A DNA stretch of 64,000 nt, from contig JAZKJV010006053.1 in the NCBI GenBank assembly GCA_037367405.1, positions 336,454 through 400,453 of the forward strand, written 5' to 3'. The first letter of the stretch is position 1, and each line of letters opens with the position of its first letter. The DNA comes from Ottelia alismoides. Taxonomy: Eukaryota > Streptophyta > Magnoliopsida > Alismatales > Hydrocharitaceae. Under the pieces are notes generated by a model. The model was not told the DNA's origin. It saw only the letters and a list, made by a program, of their open reading frames with translations, and searched no databases. Made by a program: the position numbers and the translations under genes. Below are positions 1 through 11,255 of this stretch, piece after piece.

Positions 1-440
1 TATTTAGATTTATATTTTTTTTAGAAAAACATAAATCAAAGAAAATAAATGCAGAAGAAATAAATAAAAAGGTTATTTTTATACATAAATAATAAGGTTA
101 AATTACTTAATATGCCTAATATACAATGGGGTCCAAAACCCAAGTTTCACATATGAACTCTGATTCTTTTGAATTTGATATTATTTTGTAGATAATTTAA
201 CGCACATTAATTCAAAAGTGAGTAGGGGTCTACAGGAGACTGTATGAGGGAGATATTCACTTTTTACAACTTTTTATCTCGAACTAGGGGCAGGGTTTTA
301 TTGGACGGGTTGGGTTTTATTGGGCAAATATGTAGGTTAGAATTTTTTGGTATTTTTCTTTTTAGTAATGCTAGTAATATGTACATTATGGAGTTGATTT
401 TATTTGGTTTTGAGTTAGTGAAAATTAATTAAAAGGAGAA
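1..440 (+). repeat. LTR fragment resembling the interior of the long LTR at 40.5-44.2 kb
   Basis: AT-rich non-coding sequence. Several short blocks occur in the same order as at about 43,600-43,840: an opening block at about 111-140 (tatacaatggggtccaaaac), a later block near 230-250 around ggaga, and a block near 262-280 ending in aactttttatct. The shared order suggests a decayed copy of the Athila-type LTR in the plus orientation. Divergence is high and no end is visible, so the assignment is tentative. Confidence 0.4.
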
Positions 441-639
441 AAATCCGATATTATTTATACATGTTATGATTTACAAGATTTTTGGCTTCTTATTTAATGC
501 AATTATGCATGCTAAAATGTGAATATTATAAATATATACGTGCATGAATGATAAAAATGCAATGTAGATGGATAAATGCAGCTAATTACTTGGGAACGGA
601 CCCTATTGTCATCTTTTAGAGTGATGAATCACAGACTCA

Positions 640-2480
640 TTGCATGTCCATTTGCATTCACAGAGGCAATGATCAGTGGGTGTTGATGAGTACACTAAAG
701 GATTTCAATCACCCATCCATCGCATTAGATTATTGGAAAAAGTGGTGGAAAAATTCACTCGCTACATACAAGGACTTCAACAAGTACATAATGAGCTCTA
801 CCTTCACCATTGTCGATATGTTGATGAAGCTTACAATCACACTTTGTGAGCGGAAACTAGATTTTCTAGAATATAGAAAAGTATATGAACCTCTCATTGA
901 TCATGTCCCCATACTTGTGCCAAACCCATCCTCTCGAACTATCAGCTTTGTGCCCACGACAAAACCCCCAACCACAATGGTGGCCACCATAGTAGATAAC
1001 AAACCAAACAATTTGTCGTTGCCTCCTTTCACCATCTTACAAGAAACTCAGGATTTGGTATTTTAGGAAGTCAACCTGTAGTAGGTATTGTCACATGTTT
1101 CGAGTACTATCAAAAGGGATACTAAACTATTGAATGCCCAAATCCCAAAGTTGTACTTGCTAATTTTGCACTAATGACGAACTTAAAGAACCCACTCTTG
1201 ATGATCATGAATCGTCAGTAGAGAGCTTTGAAGTGTTAACTGTTGTCACCCTTGGAGCAGGCATGTTCAAATAAATAAGAGCCGACAAGATACATCCGAT
1301 CCATTTTTACTGATAGAACATGGCTTTATAGCTCTAGGCAACATGCCTACTAGAATCTTGCACACCCCTGGGGGTAGCATCAACACGACTAATAGAGCTG
1401 ATAATTGGCTGAGACACATCATATTCAGAACCACATGCAGTTCCAACGCACGTCGTTTCGCTTTGATTATTAACAAGGGGTAGCATCAAAAGTTTTGAAT
1501 CCCGAGAGATGGTTGATAATTTGGGTTTGACAACCCAACCACTTGAAAAACCTTTACGATGTTGCATGGTTTTGAGGTGGTATTTAACTACTGATTCATT
1601 ATCGCTGGCTTATCCAAATTTTGATTTGCCCAAAATATAAAGATGAGGTATGGTGTCATGTCACCACTATGAATGTTTGTCACACACTATTAGGGCAACC
1701 ATGACAGTTTGACATGATACTGAACATAAGGGCAAGCATGACACATATTCCTTTCTTGTCAATAAAGTGCGTATAACCTTTACATCGCAATGCGATGCCC
1801 TTAGTCCTTGATCGACAAATGGCTCCTCTTAGATCATCTAATCCACATACTCCAACAAATGCCACGCTTATTAAATCTTCCACCTCCATATCCTTATTAT
1901 TAGCTGAAGCTCGAATGTCACAAGTGGAATTTCAGGAGATCTGTACTGTTTACGTGTTGGTAGGACGTGAAGTTGACAAGCATGATGCAACTTCCGTGGA
2001 GGTTCCACCTGAAATACGACCTATCATGCATGAGTTTGCTGATATTATGCCATAAAATCTACTTGAGGGCTTACTTCTAATGCAGGATATTCAACATCAC
2101 ATTGATCTCATTTCTGGATCGATTTACCTCATTTGCAACAGTATAGGATGAGCTTGAGCGAACATAAGGAGATGAACAAACAAGTCATCGACCTATTGCA
2201 ACGAGGTTATGTTCGTGAGAACATGGACCCATTAGTCATTCCTGCTTTACTTACCCCCTCCCCCCAAAGATGGCTTGTGGGGAATGTGTATCGATAACCA
2301 CGCTATCAACAAGATTGTTATCAAGTATAACTTCGATGCGCATCGTGGACCATGTATTGCTATCCTTCATAGGGAAACTTGTGGTTGTCTATTTATATGA
2401 TATCTTGATAGACACCATGAGTCATTAAAGACAACCATTTAACACACATGCGTCAAGTTTTTGATATATTGAGTACCCGA
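640..2480 (+). pseudogene. Ty3/gypsy gag-protease-RT remnant
   Basis: Decayed LTR-retrotransposon coding region. An open stretch at 644-1066 gives 140 residues rich in K, W and P, which I place as gag-like by position only. At about 1,095-1,140 the translation shows a broken CCHC knuckle (CFEYYQKGY, stop, TIECP). Near 1,650-1,700 is the conserved pre-RT block (VCHTLLGQP, stop, QFD). At 1,980-2,055 is VPPEIRPIMHEFADIMP, the typical spacer before the Ty3/gypsy RT, followed by the first RT blocks up to about 2,330 and then a jump to the block around YLYDILID near 2,390. The jump means most of the RT palm is deleted. Stops and frameshifts are frequent, so the copy is dead. RNase H, integrase and LTRs were not found. 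Confidence 0.7.
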
Positions 2481-2659
2481 GAATTACTTATTTTTTACTA
2501 ACAAACCTGATATTAGGGGGTTCGTATAACCCCCTTATTTCTTCCAAACTCAAGAACTCATAAGAGGAGTCCTTCTTGAAGGATACATGTAAGTATAAAA
2601 AGGAAAAAAAAGTGTACAACTGTAAACTTGTGAAACATGTTAATACTATGATTGCATGC

Positions 2660-3950
2660 TAATTGTATTGTTGTTTTGATGATAACAAACTTGCTTAGTA
2701 CATGTAGTGCTGCAAATTTCAAGACATCTTCACTCCAAGTATGAAGTATAAAAGATGAACATTATGGAGAATGAGGTACAAAGAAATATACTTATATGCT
2801 CAAGCACTTGTTTTATAAGGGTGACAAATGCGTATTCAATGGACGAGTTGAAAGCTCTAGATACTGCAAAGAAGAATAAAGAAGACTTTTGTAATGTTTA
2901 CATGTAAGTCTCAATATATATGCACATGTATGTATATTAAGTACAATCTACTTTTGATCGATCAACCTTCAACATCTGATCTATCGTTGCTTGATTGATC
3001 AACCTTCAACGTTGATCGATCATTGCTTGACTGTTCTACTTCTACCTATGATCAATTACTTCCCGATCCAATCCAACATTTCCTCATGATCATCCACTTT
3101 CCAAACTTGATCGATCTTATTTTGAAGTCATCCAACGAATATATATGACTACTTTGATCGATTAATTAAAATTGATTGATTGATCAACTTTGATACCGAG
3201 CGATCAACTTGAATATTCTCATCGATCAACTAACCTGAAACTCTTTGATTCCTTTCCATTCTTGAATCAATGCCTATATTTTTGAACATATGAATCCCAC
3301 CACTTTAAATAGAGCCCTAAATGTTTGTTGTAGACACATCTCAATAAATTTCCTCTAGCCTCTCTCAAAGCTCTACTCAGAAGTTTCTCTTACTCTCTAC
3401 ATCCAGCTCACATCTTGAGAGCCATTCATGTACATGCTCAGTTTGCAATTTCATTATTTATTATGTCATGCATTTTTTAATGTCATTGTCCATTGCATGT
3501 TTATATTTGAGGTTTTATAGGTACTTTATCTTAACATTATTAGTGTTTTGTGATACTTGGTGTTTGATTCAATGTGTATAAAGAACTTCTGTGTGATCCA
3601 AGTTGTGGGAAAGTCTTTGGTGTATGATCCAAAGCACCTGTAAATGGTTGAATTATCGACGACGAAATAACTTGAGATAGTTGATTGACTTGATCAATCG
3701 GAAATCCTAAGTCAGAGAGCTTGGGTCATGGTTTTTTTTCCAATCGGATTACCACACTAAAATACTTGTCTCATGTGGTTGCATTTGTTATGTGATTGGT
3801 TGTTTATATTTAGGGTGATATTATATGCGATAATTGTTTATTGGCCATAACAATTTGTTTAGCGACTCAAAGATACTCCCAAAACATTTTCAAGAACTTA
3901 AGTGTAAATCAATCAATGTTCAGAAAGTAGGCACGCATCATTCATTTGAT
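2660..3950 (+). repeat. Probable SIRE/Maximus-like copia LTR remnant
   Basis: Non-coding. It opens with tgttgttttgatgataacaa and carries blocks about tgtgatccaagttgtgggaaag and gagagcttgggtcatgg in the order I associate with LTRs of SIRE-type Ty1/copia elements. Between about 2,950 and 3,240 it contains at least six variants of gatcgatcaacttt. No target duplication, primer-binding site or coding domain was found beside it, so it may be a solo or truncated LTR. The family name comes from recognition, not alignment. Confidence 0.42.
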
Positions 3951-4019
3951 CAAGTAGATTGAAGCAAGTAAGCAGATAGGCAGAAGTATATGCGAAAGTA
4001 TAAGCGGGTTATGCGATTT

Positions 4020-4860
4020 GTATTATTTTAATTGAACATATAATAATAAATATAAATATTATAGATTTATGTTAAAAAATTAACATAGACGAAATATAAA
4101 ATACATATCATTTAGTACAATGTGATTTCTATCAAAGCATTTTGAAAAAGCATCCATTAAATAAGCGTATTTCCTCCTTTCAAGACCTTGCCACACAAGC
4201 GACAACGTATCGTATTCAGATCCATCTTCTTCATGAGGTAAGTTTATTTCCATCCTAGATCAGTGGATCCATGCATAACAAAAAACACGGTTCCACAATA
4301 TGTGTGGGTTCGAAAGCAATGATAAATGGTATTTAAAAAAAAGTTAAAAACATTACATAGAGATATTGACCTATAACATTGAATGAATTAACTTATACAT
4401 TTATGAAACATGTATAGTCGGAACGCGTACATCAACCTACCTTTTTAATTATGATTGCTTGAACACTGTTACATGAATAAAACTATACTAAAATTACAAA
4501 TAGAAAATATTATAATATATAGAGTTTAATAATCTACTGTAAATAAAATTATACTAAAATTACAAATAGAAAATATTATAATAGATAGAGTTTACAAATC
4601 TACTACCTTGAGAATAAATGTGGATTGCATTGCATTTCTCCTATACAAAGAATCCAAAAAATACACAAACAAAAAATATAACATATTACAGATAATAATA
4701 TTTCCACCAAATAGAAGATAATAAATCTATAATTTTTCATATACATATTTGCATTCACAAGAATTGCCTAAATCAAGTAGAGGAAAATAAAATGATTGTG
4801 ACAATCTTCAGAGTAATACCCTTTTCCACGAGATTTTTGATGGCTAATTGTTCGCCATCC
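4020..4860. repeat. AT-rich spacer with a 66-bp tandem duplication
   Basis: No gene is seen. Around 4,479-4,605 a block of about 66 bp (core aaaattacaaatagaaaata) occurs twice in tandem with few differences. The rest is low-complexity AT-rich sequence up to the start of the C-rich stretch at 4,880. Confidence 0.6.
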
Positions 4861-6519
4861 CCTGGCCCTAACTCTCCTTGACTCCTCCCCCCCCTCATGG
4901 ACCCCTCCTAGATCATCGAAGCTCTAGAGAGATTCCATTGGCCAACTACATTCCATACATTCAGCTTTCTCCATCCTCTCTGAAAGGTGTCCCTCATTCT
5001 CAACCCCACAGCTCCACTCACTCTCAACCCCACAACTCCACGTCTCTCGCGATGAGATTCCCATGAAGGTTGAAGCATCAACGAGAGTATCTACGCTCCC
5101 ACACCTTCAGCCTCTCTCTATTTCTCCATCTCTCACCAGCTCTCCATCCCCTCAACTCTCCTTCAAATTTTCTTCTGATGGGATTAAGTATGAGGTCTTT
5201 GGAAACTCATGGGGTGGAGAGGAGATGCCATTTGGAGGTGGTCAATGAGGATGATCTGATGAGAAGGGTCTTATGGGTCCAACTGTCTATAACAACTTGA
5301 CTTACAAATTGGGACACCAATATTCAATTCGTCTACTTAAAGACATATGGACTATGGTGGAGAAGCGTTAAAGAGAGTATAATGGTGGATGATATGAAGA
5401 TCGCTGAATAAGAGTAGGTGTATGTGCCCCCAACAGGTCGTTTTTGAGACATCACAATGAAAGGTCATGTGAAGCTTGTTAGTGGTGTGACAGGTCTATG
5501 AATAGGATGGCAAAGGAGCATCAAGATGGTTTTGTTAGATCAATTGTAGGGGAGGATGAGGAGAAACAACGATGAGTTTTATGAAGTTGGAGGATTTTTG
5601 GGATTAGACATCTTCTCAATTTTGAGTAACTTTGTTGGTGGAATGCAAATCTCTTGAGATTTCCAGAATTCCCGAAATAGCCATGTCATCGGCTCGTACC
5701 CGATTACCAAAAAGTTGAAGGACCCGTTTGCCAACTCGGATCTTGGCAATCCCGAAGAGCAGCCGACCCAACTGGCTTTTTCGAACTTAAACCAGACATC
5801 CGTTTCTCTCTCGTGGTTCGGATCGGAAGTATCCGATTAGGAGGAGTTTTTTTTACCTGACGGAAGGGCTTCTGCTTGCGGATGGCGGCGTGGACGACCT
5901 ACTTCTCTCGGGAGATAGAATCGAGGCCGTTTTGTTGACCTCGGGCAAAAGCGAAGGATCAGATGTTCTTTCCACATCGATTCTTCAGGTAAAGGTTTCC
6001 CGGGGCACCTCGGTGAGCGGTGGAGTAGGTGGTGCTCTTGTCGGGGGCGGAATCCTCAACCTCCCAGTTGCTGGACCCCTGTTAGGTGGGCTCACGAGCC
6101 TCGTATCGGTTCCGCGACACGTGAAGGTCAAAGGAGGTGTTGAACCCCTCAGAACAGGCAAGTGGTCTCTGGGGCTTGTTGGTACCTTTGGTGTGCCGCG
6201 AGAAAGGAAAAACCAACTGTGATTTTCTTGTCGTAAGCGTAGGCGGGCTGATGCTTTGGACTGGGAAGGAAACAAGGGCTGGAGTGCGTGAGAGAAGAGG
6301 AGCCTTTCCAGGAAGATTGAGCGGGGGTTGTGGAGCAGGGGGAAGAAGAATGCCCGGCTCAGGAGGATTTCTGTGTGGAGGTTGAAGGAAGTTTGGTGAA
6401 CTTGATGAAAAACAGGCATAATCATTTAGAACTTGTGGCCGGTATCTCTTTAGAGAAGGGTTTTAACGAGATCTTACACAAAGGGTTGGGATCCAGTTGG
6501 CAGGACTATCCCCTTAGGG

Positions 6520-7300
6520 TCCCAATGAAATTCTTCTCTCGGAACGTGCGAGGGCTGGGCCAACCGGAGAAGAGGTTGGCGTTCGGTTCTATTTTAGGGG
6601 AATGGAACATCACCGTGCTTTGTCTACAAGAAACTAAGATTGACTCCTGGGAAACTGTGAGATGGAGCTCTGTCTCCGATCCTCGTCTCACGAATTTTGG
6701 AGCAATTCTGCAAATGGTAGTGCACGTGGAATAGTGGTTGCGTGGAATAAGAGTTTATTCGAATTGATTGATGAGGTGCGGTTGGTACTCTCCATCACCG
6801 TGCTTCTTCACGTAAGGTGGACCATTCCCGTGTCACGGTCTCATCAGTTTATGGTGTGTTGGGGGCTCGCCAAATGATGCTTTGTGGGAAGAACTGCGGA
6901 GCGTTAGGGATCTTTTTGTGGATGTGGCCTGGATGGTGGGTGGTGACTTTAATGTCACTCTCTATGCAGAAGACCGACCAGGAGGGAGAGGTGCACACAC
7001 ACGATCTTGGTTCTTCTGAGTTGTTTGCGACTACAGTCGAGGATTTGAATCTGGAGGTGCTTGATGCGATGAACTGCATGTACACTTGGAGGAGTTCATC
7101 TTCTAGGTCGCGGATTGACAGGTTCCTCTTATCGATAGAGGCTCTGGGGTTGTTTAACCTGGCGTATGTTTGTTCACTTCCTAGGTCAAGGCCATACCAC
7201 ACACCCTTTGCTTGGATACATGCAGTGACAGGGGATCTTCTTCATATTTCAGATTTGAGAGAAGCTGGAGAAGACTTTCGTGACGTGTTCTCCACCTTCT
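6520..7300 (+). pseudogene. LINE endonuclease domain, frameshifted
   Basis: Translation from about 6,520 gives MKFFSRNVRGLGQPEKR and then CLQETKIDSW, the two N-terminal motifs of LINE AP endonucleases (the catalytic Asn and Glu). The GGDFNV motif follows at 6,938-6,955 in another frame, so at least one frameshift lies between. The domain would nick target DNA for target-primed reverse transcription; this copy cannot be translated intact. Confidence 0.75.
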
Positions 7301-8029
7301 AGATGAGTTTGGAGGTAGAGAGTTCAGCTACGGTGAAATTTGCAGCCAAACTGGTTGCTTCGCATCGCAAATTTCTGGAGTTCAGAAGGGTGTCCATAAC
7401 AGAGTGAGGGATGCGAAGGAGTCATGCCCAAGTTGAGATGGTGAGATTGGATTTGCTTGAAGTTGAAAGAGAGATGGATGGCGAGGAGATTTTGCACCGT
7501 GGGTGATGCAAAAAATCTTGGAGAGGGATAGAAAAATGGAGATTGAGTGGAAGCAGAGATCGAGATAGAAATAATTGAAGGAGGGTGACACAAATATCAG
7601 GTTCTTTGACACTGTAGCAAACGATAGAAGAAAGTGTATCCTGATCCATTCATTTGAGGTGGGGGTGGAAGTACAAGGGGAGGTGGAGATAACAATGTCT
7701 GCCAAACCATTTCAAGAGCATGAGTTGGAGAACTCCACACAGTTGTTCGAGGTGGTTGGGCCTGGGTGTGAATTGCATCTCAAGAGCTAACGCGGCTTGG
7801 CTTACACGACCGTTTAGGGTGCTTGAGGTTCGCGAAGTCCTATTCGCACTTAACCCTGACGGTTGTTTAGGTTTGGATTGTTTTCTGTTTTTTTTTCTAC
7901 AGAGAATTCTGGGATCTCACTGAGGAGTTAATGGAGGTTGTCTGGGAATTTACGAAGGGGAGTTCAGGTTTCGATGTACTCAACCGCTCATTCCTTTTCC
8001 CACTCCCTAAGAAGGAGGTTGTGACGTGA

Positions 8030-8650
8030 GTAGAGAAGTATCGTCCAATTGCCCTATCAAATGCAATACACCTGATTCTGGCTAAGACTCTGGCGAACCT
8101 GAGAGGGGTGCTGAATAAAATCGTATTGCATACTCAGAGTGCTTCTCTCCCGGGACGACAATTGATGGATAACATGGTGCTTGCTTCAGAGATAGTGACA
8201 GATTGGTATAGGCGCAGAATAGAAGGAGTACTATGGAAGGTGGATTTTTCCAAGGCCTATGACTGCGTGGACTGGCGTTTCATTTGGTCCTTTTTACACT
8301 TATGTGGTTTCCCAAATATGTAGATTGCTTGGATGAAAAGTTGTATCACGACCGCATCTTGCGTAGTTTTGGTGAATGGGCATCTTGGGGGGTTTTTTCC
8401 AGCTGCATCGAGGTGTTCGGCAAGGCTGCCCTCTTGCACCTCTGCTTTTGGTACTGGCTACCGATGCTTTGTCGGTCATGGTTGACCGCACAGTCTCGGG
8501 TGGTTTCTTTAGAGAATTCTCAAAGGGAGAGATCTCTCTTCCCATCCTTCAGTATGCGGACAATATGACCTTCTTTGTCGGGAGGGAGGGGCATCTAGCT
8601 GCCAAGGCTTATCGATGGTGCTTGATCTTTTCTAGGTGGTGTTTGTCTTG
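8030..8650 (+). pseudogene. LINE reverse transcriptase domain, broken
   Basis: The fragment shows the ordered RT blocks of an L1-type element: YRPIALSNAI (about 8,040), SLPGRQLMDNMV, VDFSKAYDCVDW (about 8,240, first catalytic Asp), GVRQGCPLAPLL (about 8,415) and QYADN at 8,550-8,564. In the last, the second catalytic Asp of the usual YADD is Asn. A stop at 8,321 and frame changes around 8,330-8,380 also disrupt it. Loss of the catalytic Asp alone would inactivate the enzyme. Confidence 0.8.
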
Positions 8651-9619
8651 AGGATTAACCGGGTTATAGGGAGAAGTCGGAGTATATAACTTTCGGGTTA
8701 TCGGAGGAGATCGAGACTTGCACGCACTGGTTGCGCTCCCCATGGGGCCATTTGCCTATAAGATATCTTGGTGTTCCATTGGTAACCGAAAAGATGAGAT
8801 TAGTGGATTGGAGGCTGGTGATTGAGAACATGGAGCAGAGATTAGCGGGCTAGAAGCCTGTATGCTTATCTAAGGTTGGAAGACTTGTTTTACTGAAGTC
8901 GATTCTATTGGCGATCACTATTTTCCCCTCTTTTCCAGACTACTTCTGATAGTTAAGGAAGAAAATGGAGAGTATCACGTGAAGATTCTTCCGATCAACC
9001 TCTAAGAGGACATGTGATATCTCTCTGGTTGATTGGAAGACGATTACTTGCTCAAAGGAGGATGGGGGACTCGAGGTTCGAAGCCTGGAGGAGATGAACA
9101 AGGCCCTCCTCAGTAAGTGTTATTCACATTTAGGGTGACTGCAATAGCTTGGTTTGCACTGTTATCCGCAAGATCTACAGACTGGCTCATATTATCCTGT
9201 TCCTGGGGAACTGGGCTTGGCACCATCCTTATGGAAGGGAATTTGTGGTTTGGCTTCAGAGATTCATCCATTCCCGAGTTCGATTTTGGGGGATGGTTTG
9301 GGTTTCAAGTTTTGATCCGATGACTAGTTTGAGGGAGGAGCTATGGATTCACATTTCTCGTGTCTAATGGCTCTTGCGACTAACTCGGAGGCTTCTGTGA
9401 CAGAGGTGTGGGACATACACTTATTCCCCCCTTTTTTTTAGGTCTCAGTTGTCAAAGATTGGGGGAGCTTGTGCTGATGTTGGAGGAATTCGAAAATGTG
9501 GCTGGGCCCACTGAGGGCCGAGATTGTTGATGCTGGCGAGATGGTTTTTCCTTAGTTGGAAAAAAGCTTACAAAGCCTTAGAAGGGCCTTAGATATATGA
9601 CCTAGGTGTATGTGAGTCG

Positions 9620-9985
9620 GATTGCAGGAGATTTTGGAAGTGGAAGGTCCTGACACGTTAAAGATATTCCTGTGGATTTGTAGAAGGGGAAGGCTACTGA
9701 CTGGGGATCGATTGGCATGTTTCGTCATGAATGCCTCCTCATCTTGTTCGCAGTGTCTGGAGGAGGTAAAAGATGCAGATCACCTGTTCTTCAAATGCAA
9801 AAGCTCTGATGAAACGTGGTCATTCTTCGGAAATCAGGCGGCTCGTTTTGAGGATTTTACGAGCTTCTGGGCATTCATTGGGGGCAAGTTGGAGAGGAAC
9901 AGAGGAGGAGCGGACAAGGTTCTTAACGCTTATCTGGGGAATTTGGATTGCCGGAAATTGTGCGGTGTTCATCGGGAGTGAATAT
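9620..9985 (+). pseudogene. LINE C-terminal zinc-binding (zf-RVT-like) fragment
   Basis: The open stretch at 9,622-9,981 encodes 119 residues with the pattern of the zinc-binding region found after RT in plant L1 elements: a W/R-rich lead (KIFLWICRRGRLLTGDRL), then C-x2-C (CSQCLEE), then H-x4-C (HLFFKCKSS). This is the last coding part of the LINE and is followed by an untranslated tail and the A tract. Confidence 0.65.
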
Positions 9986-10154
9986 ATGGGGAAAATGTAG
10001 TGGTGCACGCTAAGGCACCCGCGGAGAGTTGGATTATGTAACCTCTTTATTGATTTTTAGCCTACTAGAGGTATGTAATTTTGTTTTAAGTGATAAATGA
10101 TGAAGTTTTTGGACAGACACCTATACGGTGGAAGTCTTTTTTTCTTTAAAAAAA

Positions 10155-11255
10155 TTCATCTAAGAAGACCCATAAATTAATATCTTTTTGAGCTGGATTA
10201 TTCGATGCTCGTTGATTGATTGTAACTGAGTCATATAGGATTGTCTGATTATCTTCAACTCTTTGCAGGATGTTTTCTCATAAAGAAGTTGCAAAGAAGC
10301 ATGAGAAATGCCTTGAAGGAAGCACTTCTTGCTACCGACCCTAAACTTAACTGTTGGAAGTTGAAAACTCCATTCTGTAGCTCTCAATGTTAACCATTTA
10401 TCTTTCAAAACATCAAAATCACCCAATTGTATGACATAAATTGACGCAGCAAGAAAAAGGTTTGAGCTTAATTATGATGTTCAGGTGTCGTCCTTCACCT
10501 TGGCATTTATCGAATTTAGTTATTATAACTGAAAATTTCCAGTTTAAAAAACTGGAAATCTAGGATCATTACTCCAACTTTTGAACCAGAGGTATGCCTA
10601 TTAGGTTGTCGGAATCAATGAATATGGTGGTAGAAGAGCCTTTAAATCGATCCTTCTGTCCTCAAAATGGTGGTCATTTTTTTCATCATTTTGCAACTGT
10701 CCCTCAACTCCACCCAGTACTGTTGAAGAGCCTTTTTATCGACCAATTTGCACAGAGAACTGTCATGTAGATCTATGTTTTACTCCATTTTTTGCACATA
10801 TTGACTGTTTCATTAATCGTTTCGTTTTGTGAGAATTTAAGTATACCTGTGCGTTATTGATTACCATGTCAGTATATTTCTTTTCTTCTTTTTTTTTTCT
10901 TCTCATTTTTATATTGAAGTTCTGTTAAAGATAGCTGCGATTTGATTCTGAAAAAGTTATACAGTTATGAGGTTCTTGTGGGGATTATTTTTGGCATAGA
11001 TCATATTCTCTTAAGTTCTTGCATATCGAGTCAAATTTCAGGAACTAGTTCTTTGATACTCACTGCTTGCTTTTATCTCTGATTATCTCTATGGGAGAAT
11101 GATTTCTATCATGCCATCTCTTGCTCCAATTAAATCGTAGATATTATTTTGAATAATACCTTTTTTCTCTGGTTAGTTTAAACGGAGTGAAGTTATTTGT
11201 TGTTTACTACAAAGTTTCTTTGGTGATTCTCAGCACTCTGATGTGATCCTTCGCC
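10155..11255. other. Upstream region of the CPL4-like gene
   Basis: Between the A tract of the L1 and the start codon at 11,256 I see no convincing gene. The region must contain the promoter and 5' UTR. A splice-acceptor-like ttctcag ends at 11,232, just before the ATG region, so a 5'-UTR intron is possible but unproven. An 88-codon minus-strand open stretch at 10,160-10,426 matches nothing I recognise. Confidence 0.4.

Larger units (their letters stand above)
4880..10154 (+). mobile_element. L1-clade LINE, decayed, near full length
   Basis: The order of domains is that of a plant L1-type non-LTR retrotransposon: a C-rich then ORF1-like region (about 4,880-6,480), AP-type endonuclease (6,520-7,300), reverse transcriptase (8,030-8,650), a zinc-knuckle C-terminal region (9,620-9,980), a 3' UTR, and a short A tract at 10,148-10,154. 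Coding is broken by many stops and frameshifts. The 5' end is uncertain and no target duplication was found. It lies 1.1 kb upstream of the CPL4-like start codon in the same orientation. Confidence 0.75.

Noticed and set aside
5985..6425. Minus-strand 146-codon frame
   Set aside because: Proline/arginine-rich antisense shadow of the L1 ORF1-like region.
10160..10426. Minus-strand 88-codon open stretch upstream of CPL4
   Set aside because: No recognisable domain, start context or neighbours; kept only as a note.
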